This document shows, piece after piece, positions 55,444-64,000 of a DNA stretch of 64,000 bases. Both the position numbers and the translations under genes were made by a program. The DNA comes from JAKPAM01 sp047601745 (GTDB lineage: Bacteria > Pseudomonadota > Gammaproteobacteria > Burkholderiales > Burkholderiaceae_E): NCBI GenBank assembly GCA_047601745.1, contig JASGIS010000001.1, positions 6,138,001 to 6,202,000 of the forward strand. The letters run 5' to 3'. Positions within the stretch are counted from its first letter, which is position 1, and each line of letters starts with the position of its first letter. Below the pieces are notes generated by a model. That model made no database searches. It was not told where the DNA came from and was given only the letters and a program-made list of their open reading frames with translations.

Positions 55444-58305
55444 CGCTTCGTCCCAGTTCGGTCCGACGCCGACGCCGACTTCCAGCGGCACGTCCAGCGT
55501 CGCCACCTTCGTCATCAGCGCCGTCACGCCGTCGCGAACGCGATCGAGTTCGGCCTGCGGCACTTCGAGGACCAGCTCGTCGTGCACCTGCATGATCAGC
55601 TTGGTCGCCGGCGCCTGCTCGTCGAGCCAGCGCTGCACGTCGATCATCGCCATCTTGACCAGGTCGGCCGCCGTGCCCTGCATCGGCGCGTTGATCGCCG
55701 CGCGCTCGGCGGCCTGGCGGCGCGGTCCGTTCGGGCTGTTGATCTCGGGCAGCCACAGGCGACGGCCGAACACGGTCTCGACGTAACCCTGCGCCTTGGC
55801 CTGCTCGCGCGTGCGCTCCATGTAGCGCTGCACGCCCGGGTAGCGGGCGAAATAGCGTTCGATGTAGTGCTTGGCCGCATCGCGCTCGATGTTCAGGCTC
55901 GAGGCCAGGCCGAACGCGCTCATCCCGTAGATCAGGCCGAAATTGATCGTCTTCGCGTAGCGGCGCTGCTCGGGATTGACTTCGGCGACCGGCACGCCGA
56001 AGACCTCGGCGGCCGTCGCGCGGTGCACGTCGAGCCCGTCGGCGAACGCGCGCGTCAGTCCCTCGTCGCCCGAGATGTGCGCCATGATCCGCAGCTCGAT
56101 CTGCGAATAGTCGGCCGACATGATCACGCTGCCCGGCGGCGCGATGAACGCCTCGCGTATCCGCCGGCCCTCGGCCGTGCGGATCGGGATGTTCTGCAGG
56201 TTCGGATCGTTGGACGCGAGCCGGCCGGTGACGGCGATCGCCTGGCCGTAGCTGGTGTGCACGCGGCCGGTCGACGGGTTGATCATCCGCGGCAGCTTGT
56301 CGGTATACGTGCTCTTGAGCTTGGACAGCCCGCGGTGCTCGAGCACGATCCGCGGCAGCGGGTAATCGTGCGCGAGCCGCGACAGCACTTCCTCGTCGGT
56401 CGACGCCGCGCCGGTGGCCGTCTTCTTGACGATCGGCAGCTTGAGCTTGTCGAACAGCAGCTCGCCGAGCTGCTTCGGCGATCCGAGGTTGAACGGCTGC
56501 CCGGCCGCCTCGTACGCCTGCTGTTCGAGCGCCAGCATCTTGCGTCCCAGTTCGTCGGACTGGCGCGCCAGCAGTTCGGCATCGATCAGCACGCCGTTGC
56601 GTTCGACCTTCTGCAGCACCCGCGCGGTCGGGATCTCGATGCGCCGGTAGACGGATTCGAGCTTGGCGTCGTCGCGGATCTGCGGATAAAGCGCCCGGTG
56701 CAACTGCATCGTGACGTCGGCATCCTCGGCCGCGTAGGCGGTCGCCTGCTCGAGGCCGACCTGGTCGAAGCAGATCTGCTTGACGCCCTTGCCGGCGACC
56801 TCCTCATAAGTGATCGTCTTGCGATCGAGGTGGCGCAGCGCCAGCGAATCCATGTTGTGGTTGCGATGCGCTTCGAGCACGTAGGATTCGAGCATCGTGT
56901 CGTGCTCGATGCCGGCCAGCGCGACGCCGTGGTTGGCCAGCACGTGCACGTCGTACTTCAGGTGCTGGCCGACCTTCTTGTGCGCATCGCTCTGCAGCCA
57001 GCCGCGCAGCCGCTCGAGCACGAGCTCGCGCGACAACTGATCGGGCGCGCCCGGATAGACGTGGGCGACCGGCACGTAGCAGGCCTCGCCGGGCTCGATC
57101 GACAGCGACAGGCCGACGAGCTGCGCACGCATCGGATCGAGCGAGGTCGTCTCGGTATCGAAGGCCGTCAGCGGCGCGCACTCGATCCGTTCGATCCAGC
57201 GGTCCAGCGCGTCGAGCGTCAGCACGCATTCGTAGTCGACGGCCGCTGCCGTCGTCGCGCCGCCGGCAGCATCGCCCGCATCGCTCGCCGCCCGAGCGGC
57301 ATCGCCGCCGTCGGGCGAGGCCGCCGACCCGTTCGAACCATTCGAGCCGTTCGATGCGCCCGCCCCATTCGACGCGCTCGTCCCGTTCGCCGGCGACATC
57401 CCGGCGCGCGCCAGCCGCTCTTCGAGCTCGCGCCGCCAGGTCCGGAATCCGCCGCGCTCGTACAGCGCCAGCAACTGCGCGTCGTCCTCTGGACGCAGCG
57501 CCAGTCCGCTTTCGAGATCGGGCAGTTCGTCGGACAGGTCGCAGTCGAGCTTGATCGTCACCAGCTTGCGCCCGGTCGGCAGCCAGTCGAGCGCCGCGCG
57601 CAGGTTCTGGCCGACGACGCCGCCGATCTTGTCGGCGTTGGCGACGACGCCGTCGAGCGAGCCGTACTCGGCCAGCCACTTGACCGCGGTCTTCGGCCCG
57701 ACCTTGCTGACGCCCGGCACGTTGTCGACGGTGTCGCCGACCAGCGTCAGGTAATCGACGATCCGTTCGGGCGGCACGCCGAACTTGGCCTGCACGCCGG
57801 CGGCGTCGAGCCGTTCGACGGGACCGGTGTCGCGCGTCATCGTGTTCAGCAGCACGACGCGGTCATCGACGAGCTGCGCCATGTCCTTGTCGCCGGTGCT
57901 GATGACGGTGCGCCAGCCGGCGCGGCTCGCCTGCGTGGCCAGCGTGCCGATAACGTCGTCGGCCTCGATGCCTTCGCGAATGATCAGCGGCCAGCCGCTG
58001 GCCCTGACGAACTCGTGGATCAGCGGGATCTGGCGCACCAGATCGGGGGGCGTCTCGGTCCGGTTGGCCTTGTACTGCGGGTACCATTCGTCGCGGAACG
58101 TCTTGCCCGGCGCGTCGAAAACGACAGCGCCGAGCGTCGCCCCCTCGTTCAATTTGCCGTCGGACCGCAGACGCCTTAGCATCGCGACAATGCCGTAGAC
58201 TGCGCCCATCGGTTCTCCTGCCTTGTTCCGCAGGTCCGGCAGCGCATGGAACGCGCGGAACAGAAAACTCGAGCCGTCGACGAGCAGGAGTGTTTTTTCA
58301 GTCAT
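55438..58305 (-). CDS. polA: DNA polymerase I
   Basis: 955 residues with all three activities. The 5'-nuclease domain (1-290) starts KTLLLVDGSSFLFRAFHALP and has VFDAPGKTFRDEWYPQYKANR. After an Asn/Ser/Gly-rich linker (about 315-340), a 3'-5' exonuclease domain has the DTE motif in LTAFDTETTSLDP, so proofreading is likely intact. The polymerase domain shows motif A SADYSQIELRIMAHISGD, O-helix RRYAKTINFGLIYGMSAFG and motif C IMQVHDELVLEVP. The ATG at 58305 overlaps the start codon of the divergent LOG gene (catg), leaving no intergenic space. Confidence 0.95.
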   Translation of the reverse strand: MTEKTLLLVDGSSFLFRAFHALPDLRNKAGEPMGAVYGIVAMLRRLRSDGKLNEGATLGAVVFDAPGKTFRDEWYPQYKANRTETPPDLVRQIPLIHEFVRASGWPLIIREGIEADDVIGTLATQASRAGWRTVISTGDKDMAQLVDDRVVLLNTMTRDTGPVERLDAAGVQAKFGVPPERIVDYLTLVGDTVDNVPGVSKVGPKTAVKWLAEYGSLDGVVANADKIGGVVGQNLRAALDWLPTGRKLVTIKLDCDLSDELPDLESGLALRPEDDAQLLALYERGGFRTWRRELEERLARAGMSPANGTSASNGAGASNGSNGSNGSAASPDGGDAARAASDAGDAAGGATTAAAVDYECVLTLDALDRWIERIECAPLTAFDTETTSLDPMRAQLVGLSLSIEPGEACYVPVAHVYPGAPDQLSRELVLERLRGWLQSDAHKKVGQHLKYDVHVLANHGVALAGIEHDTMLESYVLEAHRNHNMDSLALRHLDRKTITYEEVAGKGVKQICFDQVGLEQATAYAAEDADVTMQLHRALYPQIRDDAKLESVYRRIEIPTARVLQKVERNGVLIDAELLARQSDELGRKMLALEQQAYEAAGQPFNLGSPKQLGELLFDKLKLPIVKKTATGAASTDEEVLSRLAHDYPLPRIVLEHRGLSKLKSTYTDKLPRMINPSTGRVHTSYGQAIAVTGRLASNDPNLQNIPIRTAEGRRIREAFIAPPGSVIMSADYSQIELRIMAHISGDEGLTRAFADGLDVHRATAAEVFGVPVAEVNPEQRRYAKTINFGLIYGMSAFGLASSLNIERDAAKHYIERYFARYPGVQRYMERTREQAKAQGYVETVFGRRLWLPEINSPNGPRRQAAERAAINAPMQGTAADLVKMAMIDVQRWLDEQAPATKLIMQVHDELVLEVPQAELDRVRDGVTALMTKVATLDVPLEVGVGVGPNWDEAH

Positions 58306-59038
58306 GTCCACCAGCAAGAACGTCTCTCAGCTACGCGCGATCCCGGATCCCGGGCGCTCCACATCGATCAAGGCCCGCGAGTCCTGGCATATCCTGGGAA
58401 TTATCTCAGAGTTCGTCGAGGTGGCCGAAAAGCTGTCGGACGTGCGCCCCGCCGTGTCGATCTTCGGCAGCGCGCGGATCCGGGCCGGCGAGCCGTGGTA
58501 CGAGACCACCGTCGATCTGGCCCGCCGCCTGTCCGACGCCGGCTTCGCGGTGCTGTCGGGCGGCGGTCCCGGCATCATGGAAGCGGCCAACAAGGGCGCG
58601 TTCGCCGGCAAGTCCTCGTCGATCGGCCTGAACATCCAGTTGCCGTTCGAGACCTCGGGCAACCCTTATCAGGACGTGTCGCTGACGTTCCGGCATTTCT
58701 TCGCGCGCAAGGTGGCGTTCGCCAAATACGCGACGGCCTTCGTCGGCATGCCCGGCGGCTTCGGCACGCTCGACGAGCTGTGCGAGGTGCTGACGCTGAT
58801 CCAGACGCGGATGGGGCGCCGGATCCCGGTCATCCTGATGGGCCGTTCGTTCTGGCAGGGCCTGCTCGACTGGATCGCCGACCAGCAGGTCGGCAACGGC
58901 CTGGTGTCGCCCGAGGATCTGGACCTGATCCAGATCTTCGACGATCCGGCCCAGGTCGTCGAGGCGATCTTCGATTTCTACCAGACCCGCGGCTTCACGC
59001 CGACCGACGCCGAGCGCGAACAGTTGCTGCACCTGTAG
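58304..59038 (+). CDS. LOG family protein (TIGR00730)
   Basis: 244 residues. The Rossmann-type core has VSIFGSARI and VLSGGGPGIMEAANKGAF, then the LOG signature GMPGGFGTLDELCEVLTLIQ. Family members cleave nucleoside 5'-monophosphates, for example releasing cytokinins, and have housekeeping roles in bacteria. The ATG at 58304 shares two bases with the polA start on the other strand. A caggag motif about 13 bases upstream would be its ribosome site. thrB follows 20 bases after its stop, so they are probably co-transcribed. Confidence 0.9.
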   Translation: MSTSKNVSQLRAIPDPGRSTSIKARESWHILGIISEFVEVAEKLSDVRPAVSIFGSARIRAGEPWYETTVDLARRLSDAGFAVLSGGGPGIMEAANKGAFAGKSSSIGLNIQLPFETSGNPYQDVSLTFRHFFARKVAFAKYATAFVGMPGGFGTLDELCEVLTLIQTRMGRRIPVILMGRSFWQGLLDWIADQQVGNGLVSPEDLDLIQIFDDPAQVVEAIFDFYQTRGFTPTDAEREQLLHL

Positions 59039-59058
59039 CCGATCAGCGTCCTTCCAAG

Positions 59059-60039
59059 ATGGCCGTCTTCACACACGTCACGTTCGCCCAGGCGCAGGCC
59101 TGGCTCGCACGCTTTCCGCTCGGACCGCTGGTCGAATTCGAGGGCATCGCCTCGGGCATCGAGAACAGCAACTTCTTCGTGACCACGGCGGCGGCGGCCG
59201 ACGGCCGGCCCGCCGGTCGCTTCGTGCTGACGCTGTTCGAGCGGCTGTCGGCCGCGCAGTTGCCGTTCTACCTCGGGATGATGCACGCGCTCGCGCATCA
59301 CGACATCCCGTGTCCCGATCCGATCGCCGCCGACGACGGCCGCCTGCTCGGCGAGCTCGAAGGCAAGCCGGCGGCGCTGGTCACGCGGCTGGCCGGCCGC
59401 AGCAACATGGCCCCGGCGCCCGATCACTGCGCGGCCGTCGGCGAAACGCTGGCCCGCATGCATCGGGCGGCGCGCGACTACGACGGCGCGCAGCCGAACC
59501 TGCGCGGGCTCGCGTGGTGGGAGCAGACCGCGCCGCGGGTCGAGCCGTTCCTCGACGACGGGCAGCGCGCGCTGCTGCGCGACGCGATGGCCGAGCAGCT
59601 CGCGCTGGCGGCCGATCCGATCGCCGCCCGGCTGCCGCGCACCGCCGTGCACGCCGACCTGTTCCGCGACAACGTGCTGTTCGAAGGCACGACGCTGACC
59701 GGCGTCATCGACTTCTACTTCGCCGGCGTCGACACCTGGATCTTCGATCTGGCCGTGACCTGCAACGACTGGTGCATCGACGACGCGAGCGGCGAGTTCG
59801 ACCCGGCGCGGCTCGATGCGCTGCTGCGCGCCTATCGCTCGGTGCGCGAACCCGAAGCGGCCGAACTGCGATGCTGGCCGGCCGCGCTGCGCGCCGCGGC
59901 GCTGCGCTTCTGGCTGTCGAGGCTGTTCGACCTGCACCTGCCGCGGCCCGCGCAGATGGTCACGCCCAAGGATCCGGGCCACTGCGAGCGCGTGCTGCGC
60001 GCGCGCCAGGGCGATCAGCCGCCGCTGGCCGGGGGCTGA
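59059..60039 (+). CDS. thrB: Homoserine kinase (APH-fold type)
   Basis: 326 residues from the ATG at 59059. It phosphorylates homoserine in threonine synthesis. It belongs to the aminoglycoside-phosphotransferase fold class found in beta/gammaproteobacteria (TIGR00938), not the GHMP class. It begins MAVFTHVTFAQAQAWLARF and has VEFEGIASGIENSNFFV, the catalytic loop AVHADLFRDNVLFEG and the metal Asp in GVIDFYFAG. The conserved C-terminus is FWLSRLFDLHLPRPAQMVTPKDPGHCERVL. The BPSS1780 gene begins six bases later. Confidence 0.94.
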   Translation: MAVFTHVTFAQAQAWLARFPLGPLVEFEGIASGIENSNFFVTTAAAADGRPAGRFVLTLFERLSAAQLPFYLGMMHALAHHDIPCPDPIAADDGRLLGELEGKPAALVTRLAGRSNMAPAPDHCAAVGETLARMHRAARDYDGAQPNLRGLAWWEQTAPRVEPFLDDGQRALLRDAMAEQLALAADPIAARLPRTAVHADLFRDNVLFEGTTLTGVIDFYFAGVDTWIFDLAVTCNDWCIDDASGEFDPARLDALLRAYRSVREPEAAELRCWPAALRAAALRFWLSRLFDLHLPRPAQMVTPKDPGHCERVLRARQGDQPPLAGG

Positions 60040-60045
60040 TCACCG

Positions 60046-60804
60046 ATGCAAGTCAACAAGCTCGAGGCCCGCCGAGGCCTGCGCTGGGTCGGCGACGGAT
60101 TCCGCCTGTTCAAGCTCGCGCCGCTGCCGCTGCTGGTCATCACGATGACCTACCTGCTGCTGCTGGTGTTCTCGTCGGCGATCCCGCTGCTGGGTTCGAT
60201 CGCGCCGGCCGTGCTCGCGCCGATGCTGTCGGTCGGCATGATGTCGGCGGTGCGGGCCGCCGACGAAAAGCGCCCGGTCGTGCCCAGCCTGCTGTTCAGC
60301 GGCCTGCGCGAGCGCGGCGGCCAGGCCTGGCGGCCGTTGCTGATGCTCGGCCTGATCGGTTCGGCGTCGATGGGCATCGCGCTGATGGGCTCGGCCGCGA
60401 TCAACGACCAGTTGTTCCAGATCCTCAGCGGATCGGTCAAGACCGACGACGTCGAGATCGGCGACCAGAGCCTGCGCTGGGCCGGCCTGGTCTTCCTGGC
60501 GATCTACCTGCCGGCGCAGATGGCGCTGTGGTATGCGCCGGTCTTCGTCGCCTGGGACGGCATCCCGATCGGCAAGGCGCTGTTCTTCAGCTTCGCCGCG
60601 GTCGTGCGCAACAAGGGAGCGTTCGCCCTCTACCTGCTGGGCTGGCTGGGCACGGTCGTGGCGATCGGCCTCGTGCTGAGTCTGCTGAGCCTGCTGCTGA
60701 ACGGCGCGTCGCTGCTGTACTTCCTGCAGGTGCCGATCAGCCTGACGATCCTGACGACGATCTACTGCTCGTTCTGGGCGACCTACCGCGACACGATCCA
60801 CTGA
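60046..60804 (+). CDS. BPSS1780 family membrane protein
   Basis: 252 residues from the ATG at 60046. The family start LEARRGLRWVGDGFRLFKLA is followed by about six membrane helices, including PLPLLVITMTYLLLLVFSSAI and WRPLLMLGLIGSASMGIALMG. AQMALWYAPVFVAWDGIPIGKALFFSF is also conserved. The function is unknown. In Burkholderiales the gene sits between thrB and polA, and the conserved linkage is seen here too. It is the last gene of the LOG-thrB-BPSS1780 run. Confidence 0.88.
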   Translation: MQVNKLEARRGLRWVGDGFRLFKLAPLPLLVITMTYLLLLVFSSAIPLLGSIAPAVLAPMLSVGMMSAVRAADEKRPVVPSLLFSGLRERGGQAWRPLLMLGLIGSASMGIALMGSAAINDQLFQILSGSVKTDDVEIGDQSLRWAGLVFLAIYLPAQMALWYAPVFVAWDGIPIGKALFFSFAAVVRNKGAFALYLLGWLGTVVAIGLVLSLLSLLLNGASLLYFLQVPISLTILTTIYCSFWATYRDTIH

Positions 60805-60825
60805 CGAGGCGAACGGGCCTCGCGG

Positions 60826-60967
60826 CACCGGGATGTTCTTAGCGCCGGCACCGCTCGCAGCACCGGGACCGCTCGCGGTACGGGGACCGTTCACAGCGCG
60901 GGGACCGCTCGCAGCACCGGGACGACCCGCAGTACGGGACCATTCGCGGCACCGCGACGCTCAGCAG
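60826..60967 (-). repeat. Stop-codon-anchored tandem repeat at the ybdD 3' end, 18-bp unit
   Basis: Eight units of the type caccgggaccgctcgcag (17 or 18 bp) tile 60826-60967. The last (60950-60967) contains the ybdD stop codon (tca at 60961-60963); the corresponding triplet in most other units is tcg, and one has tca. The array fills nearly the whole gap to the BPSS1780 gene. Confidence 0.85.
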
Positions 60968-61206
60968 CAGCCGATCCGCCCCTTGCCCCCGTAGCGCGCC
61001 TGCTGCCGTTCGCGAAAGAACGTCGGGTAGTCCATCGGCACGCGGTCCGGATGCGTGCGCCGCACGTGCGCGACGTACGCGTCGTAATCGGGCACGCCGA
61101 CCATCAGCCGCAGCGTCTGGCCCAGGTAGCGCCCGACGCCGCCGGCGCGGCGGCCGATGCCGCCCGCGAACAGGCCGCCGGGACGCGGCGCGTCGCCGCC
61201 GCTCAT
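60961..61206 (-). CDS. ybdD: YbdD/YjiX family protein
   Basis: An 81-residue gene whose ATG (61206) overlaps the cstA stop (ATGA). The protein shows LRLMVGVPDYDAYVAHVRRTHPDRVPMDYPTFF and the terminal RYGGKGRIGCC. These match the small YbdD/YjiX proteins (DUF466) that follow CstA or BtsT in most proteobacteria and are needed for their transport. The N-terminal 25 residues are Gly/Arg/Pro-rich. The stop is part of an 18-bp repeat. Confidence 0.93.
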   Translation of the reverse strand: MSGGDAPRPGGLFAGGIGRRAGGVGRYLGQTLRLMVGVPDYDAYVAHVRRTHPDRVPMDYPTFFRERQQARYGGKGRIGCC

Positions 61207-63281
61207 GCGTGTGCCTCGGCGGGCAGCGGCTCGAACGGCATCTCGCGCACCGTCTGCCGGCCGTCGCGGCGCGCCGCCGCCACCGACCGGATCGCGAACA
61301 GCAGCACGCTGACGACGACCAGCATGAACAGCCCGCACAAGGCCGCGTCGACGTAGTCGTTGAACAGTACCTGCTTCATCTGCTCGAGCGACTTGGCCGG
61401 CGCCAGCAGCTTGCCGTCGGCGATCGCCGCTTCGTAGCGGCGGGCGTGCGCGAGGAAGCTGACGCGCGGATCGGCGTCGAACAGCTTCTGCCAGCCGGCG
61501 GTCAGCGTGCACACCAGCAGCCAGATCGTCGGGATGACGGTGACCCACGCGTAGCGGTCGCGCTTCATCTTGAACAGCACGACGGTGCCCAGCGTCAGCG
61601 CGATCGCGGCCAGCATCTGGTTGGCGATGCCGAACAGCGGCCATAGCGTATTGATGCCGCCCAGCGGATCGACGACGCCCTGGTACAGGAAGTATCCCCA
61701 GGCCGCCACGCACAGGCCGGTGGCGATCAGGTTCGCGACCAGCGATTCGGTGCGCTTGAGCGCCGGCACGAACGTGCCCAGCAGATCCTGCAGCATGAAG
61801 CGCCCCGAGCGAGTACCCGCGTCGACGGCGGTCAGGATGAACAGCGCCTCGAACAGGATCGCGAAGTGGTACCAGAACGCCATCATCGCCTGCCCGCCGA
61901 TCACCTGGTGCAGGATGTGCGCCATGCCCACGGCCAGCGTCGGTGCGCCGCCGGCGCGCGACAGGATCGTCGTCTCGCCGACGTCGCGGGCCGTCTGCAC
62001 GAGCTGGTCCGGGGTAATGACGAAGCCCCAGTTCGACACGACCTGGGCGACGGCCTCGGGCGTCGTGCCGATGACGGCGGCCGGGCTGTTCATCGCGAAA
62101 TACACGCCGGGCTCGATCACGCAGGCGCCGACCAGCGCCATGATCGCGACGAACGACTCCATCAGCATGCCGCCGTAGCCGATGTAGCGGGCCTGGGTCT
62201 CGTTCTCGATCAGCTTGGGCGTCGTGCCCGACGAGATCAGCGCGTGGAAGCCCGACACCGCGCCGCAGGCGATCGTGATGAACAGGAACGGGAACAGGTT
62301 GCCCGACCAGACCGGACCGGAACCGTCGATGAAGCGCGTCATCGCCGGCATCTTCAGCTCGGGCGCTACCACCGCGATGCCGATCGCCAGCGCGAGGATC
62401 GTGCCGATCTTCAGGAACGTCGACAGGTAATCGCGCGGCGCCAGCAGCAGCCAGACCGGCAGCACCGACGCGACGAAGCCGTAGCCGATCAGGATCCACG
62501 TCAGCGCGATGCCGTCGAAATCGAACAGCGGCCCCCAGGTCGGGCTCGCGGCCACGTCCTGCCCGAACACGATCGCGGCCATCAGCGCGACGAAGCCGAT
62601 CACCGACACCTCGCCGATCCGTCCGGGACGGATGTAGCGCAGGTAGACCCCCATGAACAGCGCGATCGGAATCGTCACCGCCACCGTGAACGTGCCCCAC
62701 GGCGAATGCGTGAGCGCCTTGACGACGATCAGCGCCAGCACCGCGAGGATGATGACCATGATCATGAACGCGCCGAATAGCGCGATGACGCCCGGCACCT
62801 GGCCCAGTTCCGACTTGATCAGGTCGCCGAGCGAGCGTCCGTCGCGGCGCGTCGAGATGAACAACACGGTGAAATCCTGTACCGCGCCGGCGAACACGAC
62901 GCCGGCCAGGATCCACAGCATGCCCGGCAGGTAGCCCATCTGCGCGGCCAGCACCGGGCCGACGAGCGGCCCCGCGCCGGCGATCGCGGCGAAATGGTGG
63001 CCGAACAGCACGTGCTTGTTGGTCGGTACGTAGTCCAGGCCGTCGTTGTGCTTCCAGGCCGGCGTCATCCGCGTCGCGTCGAGCGAGAACACCTTGTCGG
63101 CGATGAAGCGGCTGTAGTACCGGTAAGCGATCAGATAGACGCAGACCGACGCGATGACGATCCAGACCGCGTTGATCGTCTCGCCGCGGGCCAGCGCGAC
63201 GACGCCGAACGCGAACGCGCCCAGCACGGCGACGGCCAGCCACGCCAGGTGCTCGACCGGGCTCTTGCTTGTGCTCTGCAT
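61203..63281 (-). CDS. cstA: Carbon starvation protein CstA / pyruvate symporter family
   Basis: 692 residues with about 17 membrane segments. Signature parts: NKHVLFGHHFAAIAGAGPLVGPVLAAQMGYLPGMLWIL, then GAVQDFTVLFISTRRDGRSLG, HALISSGTTPKLIENE and RSGRFMLQDLLG. Family members (CstA, BtsT) take up pyruvate or peptides during carbon shortage. It is coupled by overlap to ybdD and divergent from a Cache-domain sensor, with a palindrome in the shared promoter region. The leader before the ATG is purine-rich (gggggga). Confidence 0.94.
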   Translation of the reverse strand: MQSTSKSPVEHLAWLAVAVLGAFAFGVVALARGETINAVWIVIASVCVYLIAYRYYSRFIADKVFSLDATRMTPAWKHNDGLDYVPTNKHVLFGHHFAAIAGAGPLVGPVLAAQMGYLPGMLWILAGVVFAGAVQDFTVLFISTRRDGRSLGDLIKSELGQVPGVIALFGAFMIMVIILAVLALIVVKALTHSPWGTFTVAVTIPIALFMGVYLRYIRPGRIGEVSVIGFVALMAAIVFGQDVAASPTWGPLFDFDGIALTWILIGYGFVASVLPVWLLLAPRDYLSTFLKIGTILALAIGIAVVAPELKMPAMTRFIDGSGPVWSGNLFPFLFITIACGAVSGFHALISSGTTPKLIENETQARYIGYGGMLMESFVAIMALVGACVIEPGVYFAMNSPAAVIGTTPEAVAQVVSNWGFVITPDQLVQTARDVGETTILSRAGGAPTLAVGMAHILHQVIGGQAMMAFWYHFAILFEALFILTAVDAGTRSGRFMLQDLLGTFVPALKRTESLVANLIATGLCVAAWGYFLYQGVVDPLGGINTLWPLFGIANQMLAAIALTLGTVVLFKMKRDRYAWVTVIPTIWLLVCTLTAGWQKLFDADPRVSFLAHARRYEAAIADGKLLAPAKSLEQMKQVLFNDYVDAALCGLFMLVVVSVLLFAIRSVAAARRDGRQTVREMPFEPLPAEAHA

Positions 63282-63415
63282 GGAATCCCCCCCTCTCTCT
63301 GGTGCGGTTCCGACGGACCGGCCGTGCCGGTCGCGAAGGCCGATGGCGAAAGCAACGGGGGCGTAGTATTTCGGTTGACTCCGTGGCCGTACAAGCGCAC
63401 AACCACGCAGATCGT

Positions 63416-63433
63416 CTACGTAGAATCACGTAG
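63416..63433. promoter_or_regulatory. Palindromic site in the cstA-sensor promoter region
   Basis: The inverted repeat ctacgt-6 bases-acgtag lies 135 bases upstream of cstA and 30 bases upstream of the sensor start. It looks like a dimer operator, perhaps for a response regulator controlling both genes. Confidence 0.4.
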
Positions 63434-63462
63434 CATGCGCACGCACGGCCTGTTCCGGGGCG

Positions 63463-64000
63463 ATGACGATGAAACTTCGCGACAAGATCCTGCTGCTGGC
63501 GGCCGTTCCGCTGCTGGTCGCGCTGGCGAGCGTCGTGCTGGCGGTGCGGTACCAGGCGCTCGCGCTGGCGCAGCGCGAGAAGTCGCTGGTCGAATCGGCA
63601 TGGCTGGCCGCCCGGCAGACCGAGCTGGCCAACTACGTCGGGCTGGCCCGCAGCGCGATCGAGCCGCTGCTGCGCGACGACGCCAGCGATCCCGCGCAGG
63701 CGCGCCGGCGCGCGCTCGACCTGCTGTCCCGGATGGAGTTCGGCACCGACGGCTACTTCTTCGTCTACGACCTGCAGGGCCGCAACCTGATGCATCCGCG
63801 CCAGCCCGAGCTGATCGGCCAGGACCTGTCGGCGCTGCGCGACCGCGACGGCCGTCCGGTGATCCAGGCGCTGCTAGCCGCGGCCCGCGACGGGCACGGA
63901 CAGGGCCGCCCGGTCCGCTACCTGTGGGAGAAACCGTCGACGCACCAGATCGTCGAGAAGCTCGGCCACGTGATCGCGATCGATCGCTGGCAGTGGATGA
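63463..64000 (+). CDS. Membrane sensor with extracytoplasmic Cache domain (partial)
   Basis: The visible N-terminal 179 residues start at the ATG at 63463 (or 63469), and the gene runs off the window. A membrane segment (about 8-27) leads into a single Cache domain. The conserved elements are ELANYVGLARSAIEPLL, FGTDGYFFVYDLQGRNLMHP, ELIGQDLSALRDRDGRPVI and VRYLWEKP, ending DRWQWM. This is the sCache_2 type that binds small carboxylates. The protein could be a histidine kinase or a chemoreceptor. Being divergent from cstA makes a kinase that senses pyruvate-like acids more likely. Confidence 0.75.
   Translation, partial: MTMKLRDKILLLAAVPLLVALASVVLAVRYQALALAQREKSLVESAWLAARQTELANYVGLARSAIEPLLRDDASDPAQARRRALDLLSRMEFGTDGYFFVYDLQGRNLMHPRQPELIGQDLSALRDRDGRPVIQALLAAARDGHGQGRPVRYLWEKPSTHQIVEKLGHVIAIDRWQWM

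Noticed and set aside
55306..58179. Open frame of 957 codons on the plus strand antisense to polA
   Set aside because: It has no recognisable domain and mirrors polA codon structure; polA is certain.

Overview
The window looks like chromosomal DNA of a high-GC betaproteobacterium, most likely of the order Burkholderiales. The signs are the gene order exbB-exbD-lpxK-(Trm112 protein)-kdsB-adk, the pair earP-efp with an arginine at EF-P position 32, DUF3579 divergent from argD-argF, and thrB next to a BPSS1780-type membrane protein and polA. I cannot name the genus from sequence alone. I see no rRNA, tRNA, CRISPR array, prophage or insertion sequence. Coding density is high, with two broken ends: an ECF sigma gene cut by base 1 and a Cache-domain sensor gene cut by base 64000.

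Layout. 1-6710 (minus): a FecI-like sigma factor that runs on in frame into a membrane segment, a small membrane protein, and a four-gene unit DUF3348 / MotA-like DUF802 protein with a roughly 650-residue coiled-coil tail / MotB-OmpA-like protein / DUF2894. The unit resembles an ion-driven, peptidoglycan-anchored motor of unknown purpose. 6967-11001: acyl-CoA dehydrogenase, DUF192 protein, Fe superoxide dismutase, xseA. 11376-15435: inner-membrane energiser ExbBD, lipid A and KDO genes, adenylate kinase. 15643-18922: a potassium-independent-type H+-pyrophosphatase carrying an OmpA-like tail, and a short-chain dehydrogenase. 19439-21791: KTSC protein, EarP and EF-P. 21901-25393: receiver protein, DUF3579, argD, argF. 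25560-29950: ECF sigma factor, OmpR/EnvZ-type pair, DinB. 30012-40946: glutamate dehydrogenase, Uup-like ABC-F protein, YajQ, TM-helix-repeat channel, two tandem secreted lipase-like lipoproteins, SbmA/YddA-like exporter. 41224-45317: folE2 and dxs-ispA-xseB. 45733-53190: Rieske oxygenase, DMT permease, sulfurtransferase, aminotransferase, ZIP transporter, Tat-exported dienelactone hydrolase, aldo/keto reductase. 53290-64000: ggt, polA, LOG protein, thrB, BPSS1780 protein, cstA-ybdD and a divergent Cache sensor.

The most unusual thing I see is a recurrent DNA pattern. At seven genes (xseA, the SDR gene, efp, argF, the SbmA/YddA-like gene, polA, ybdD) a tandem repeat sits on the 3' end, and its terminal unit contains the gene's own stop codon. 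Unit length (9-33 bp) and sequence differ at every locus, so each array seems to have grown from local sequence and is not a dispersed element. Several other genes (dinB, the DMT permease gene, DUF3579, xseB) carry in-frame repeats in their last codons. The second candidate for an undescribed system is the DUF3348-DUF802-OmpA-DUF2894 unit, whose two core proteins have the architecture of MotAB/ZorAB-type motors.
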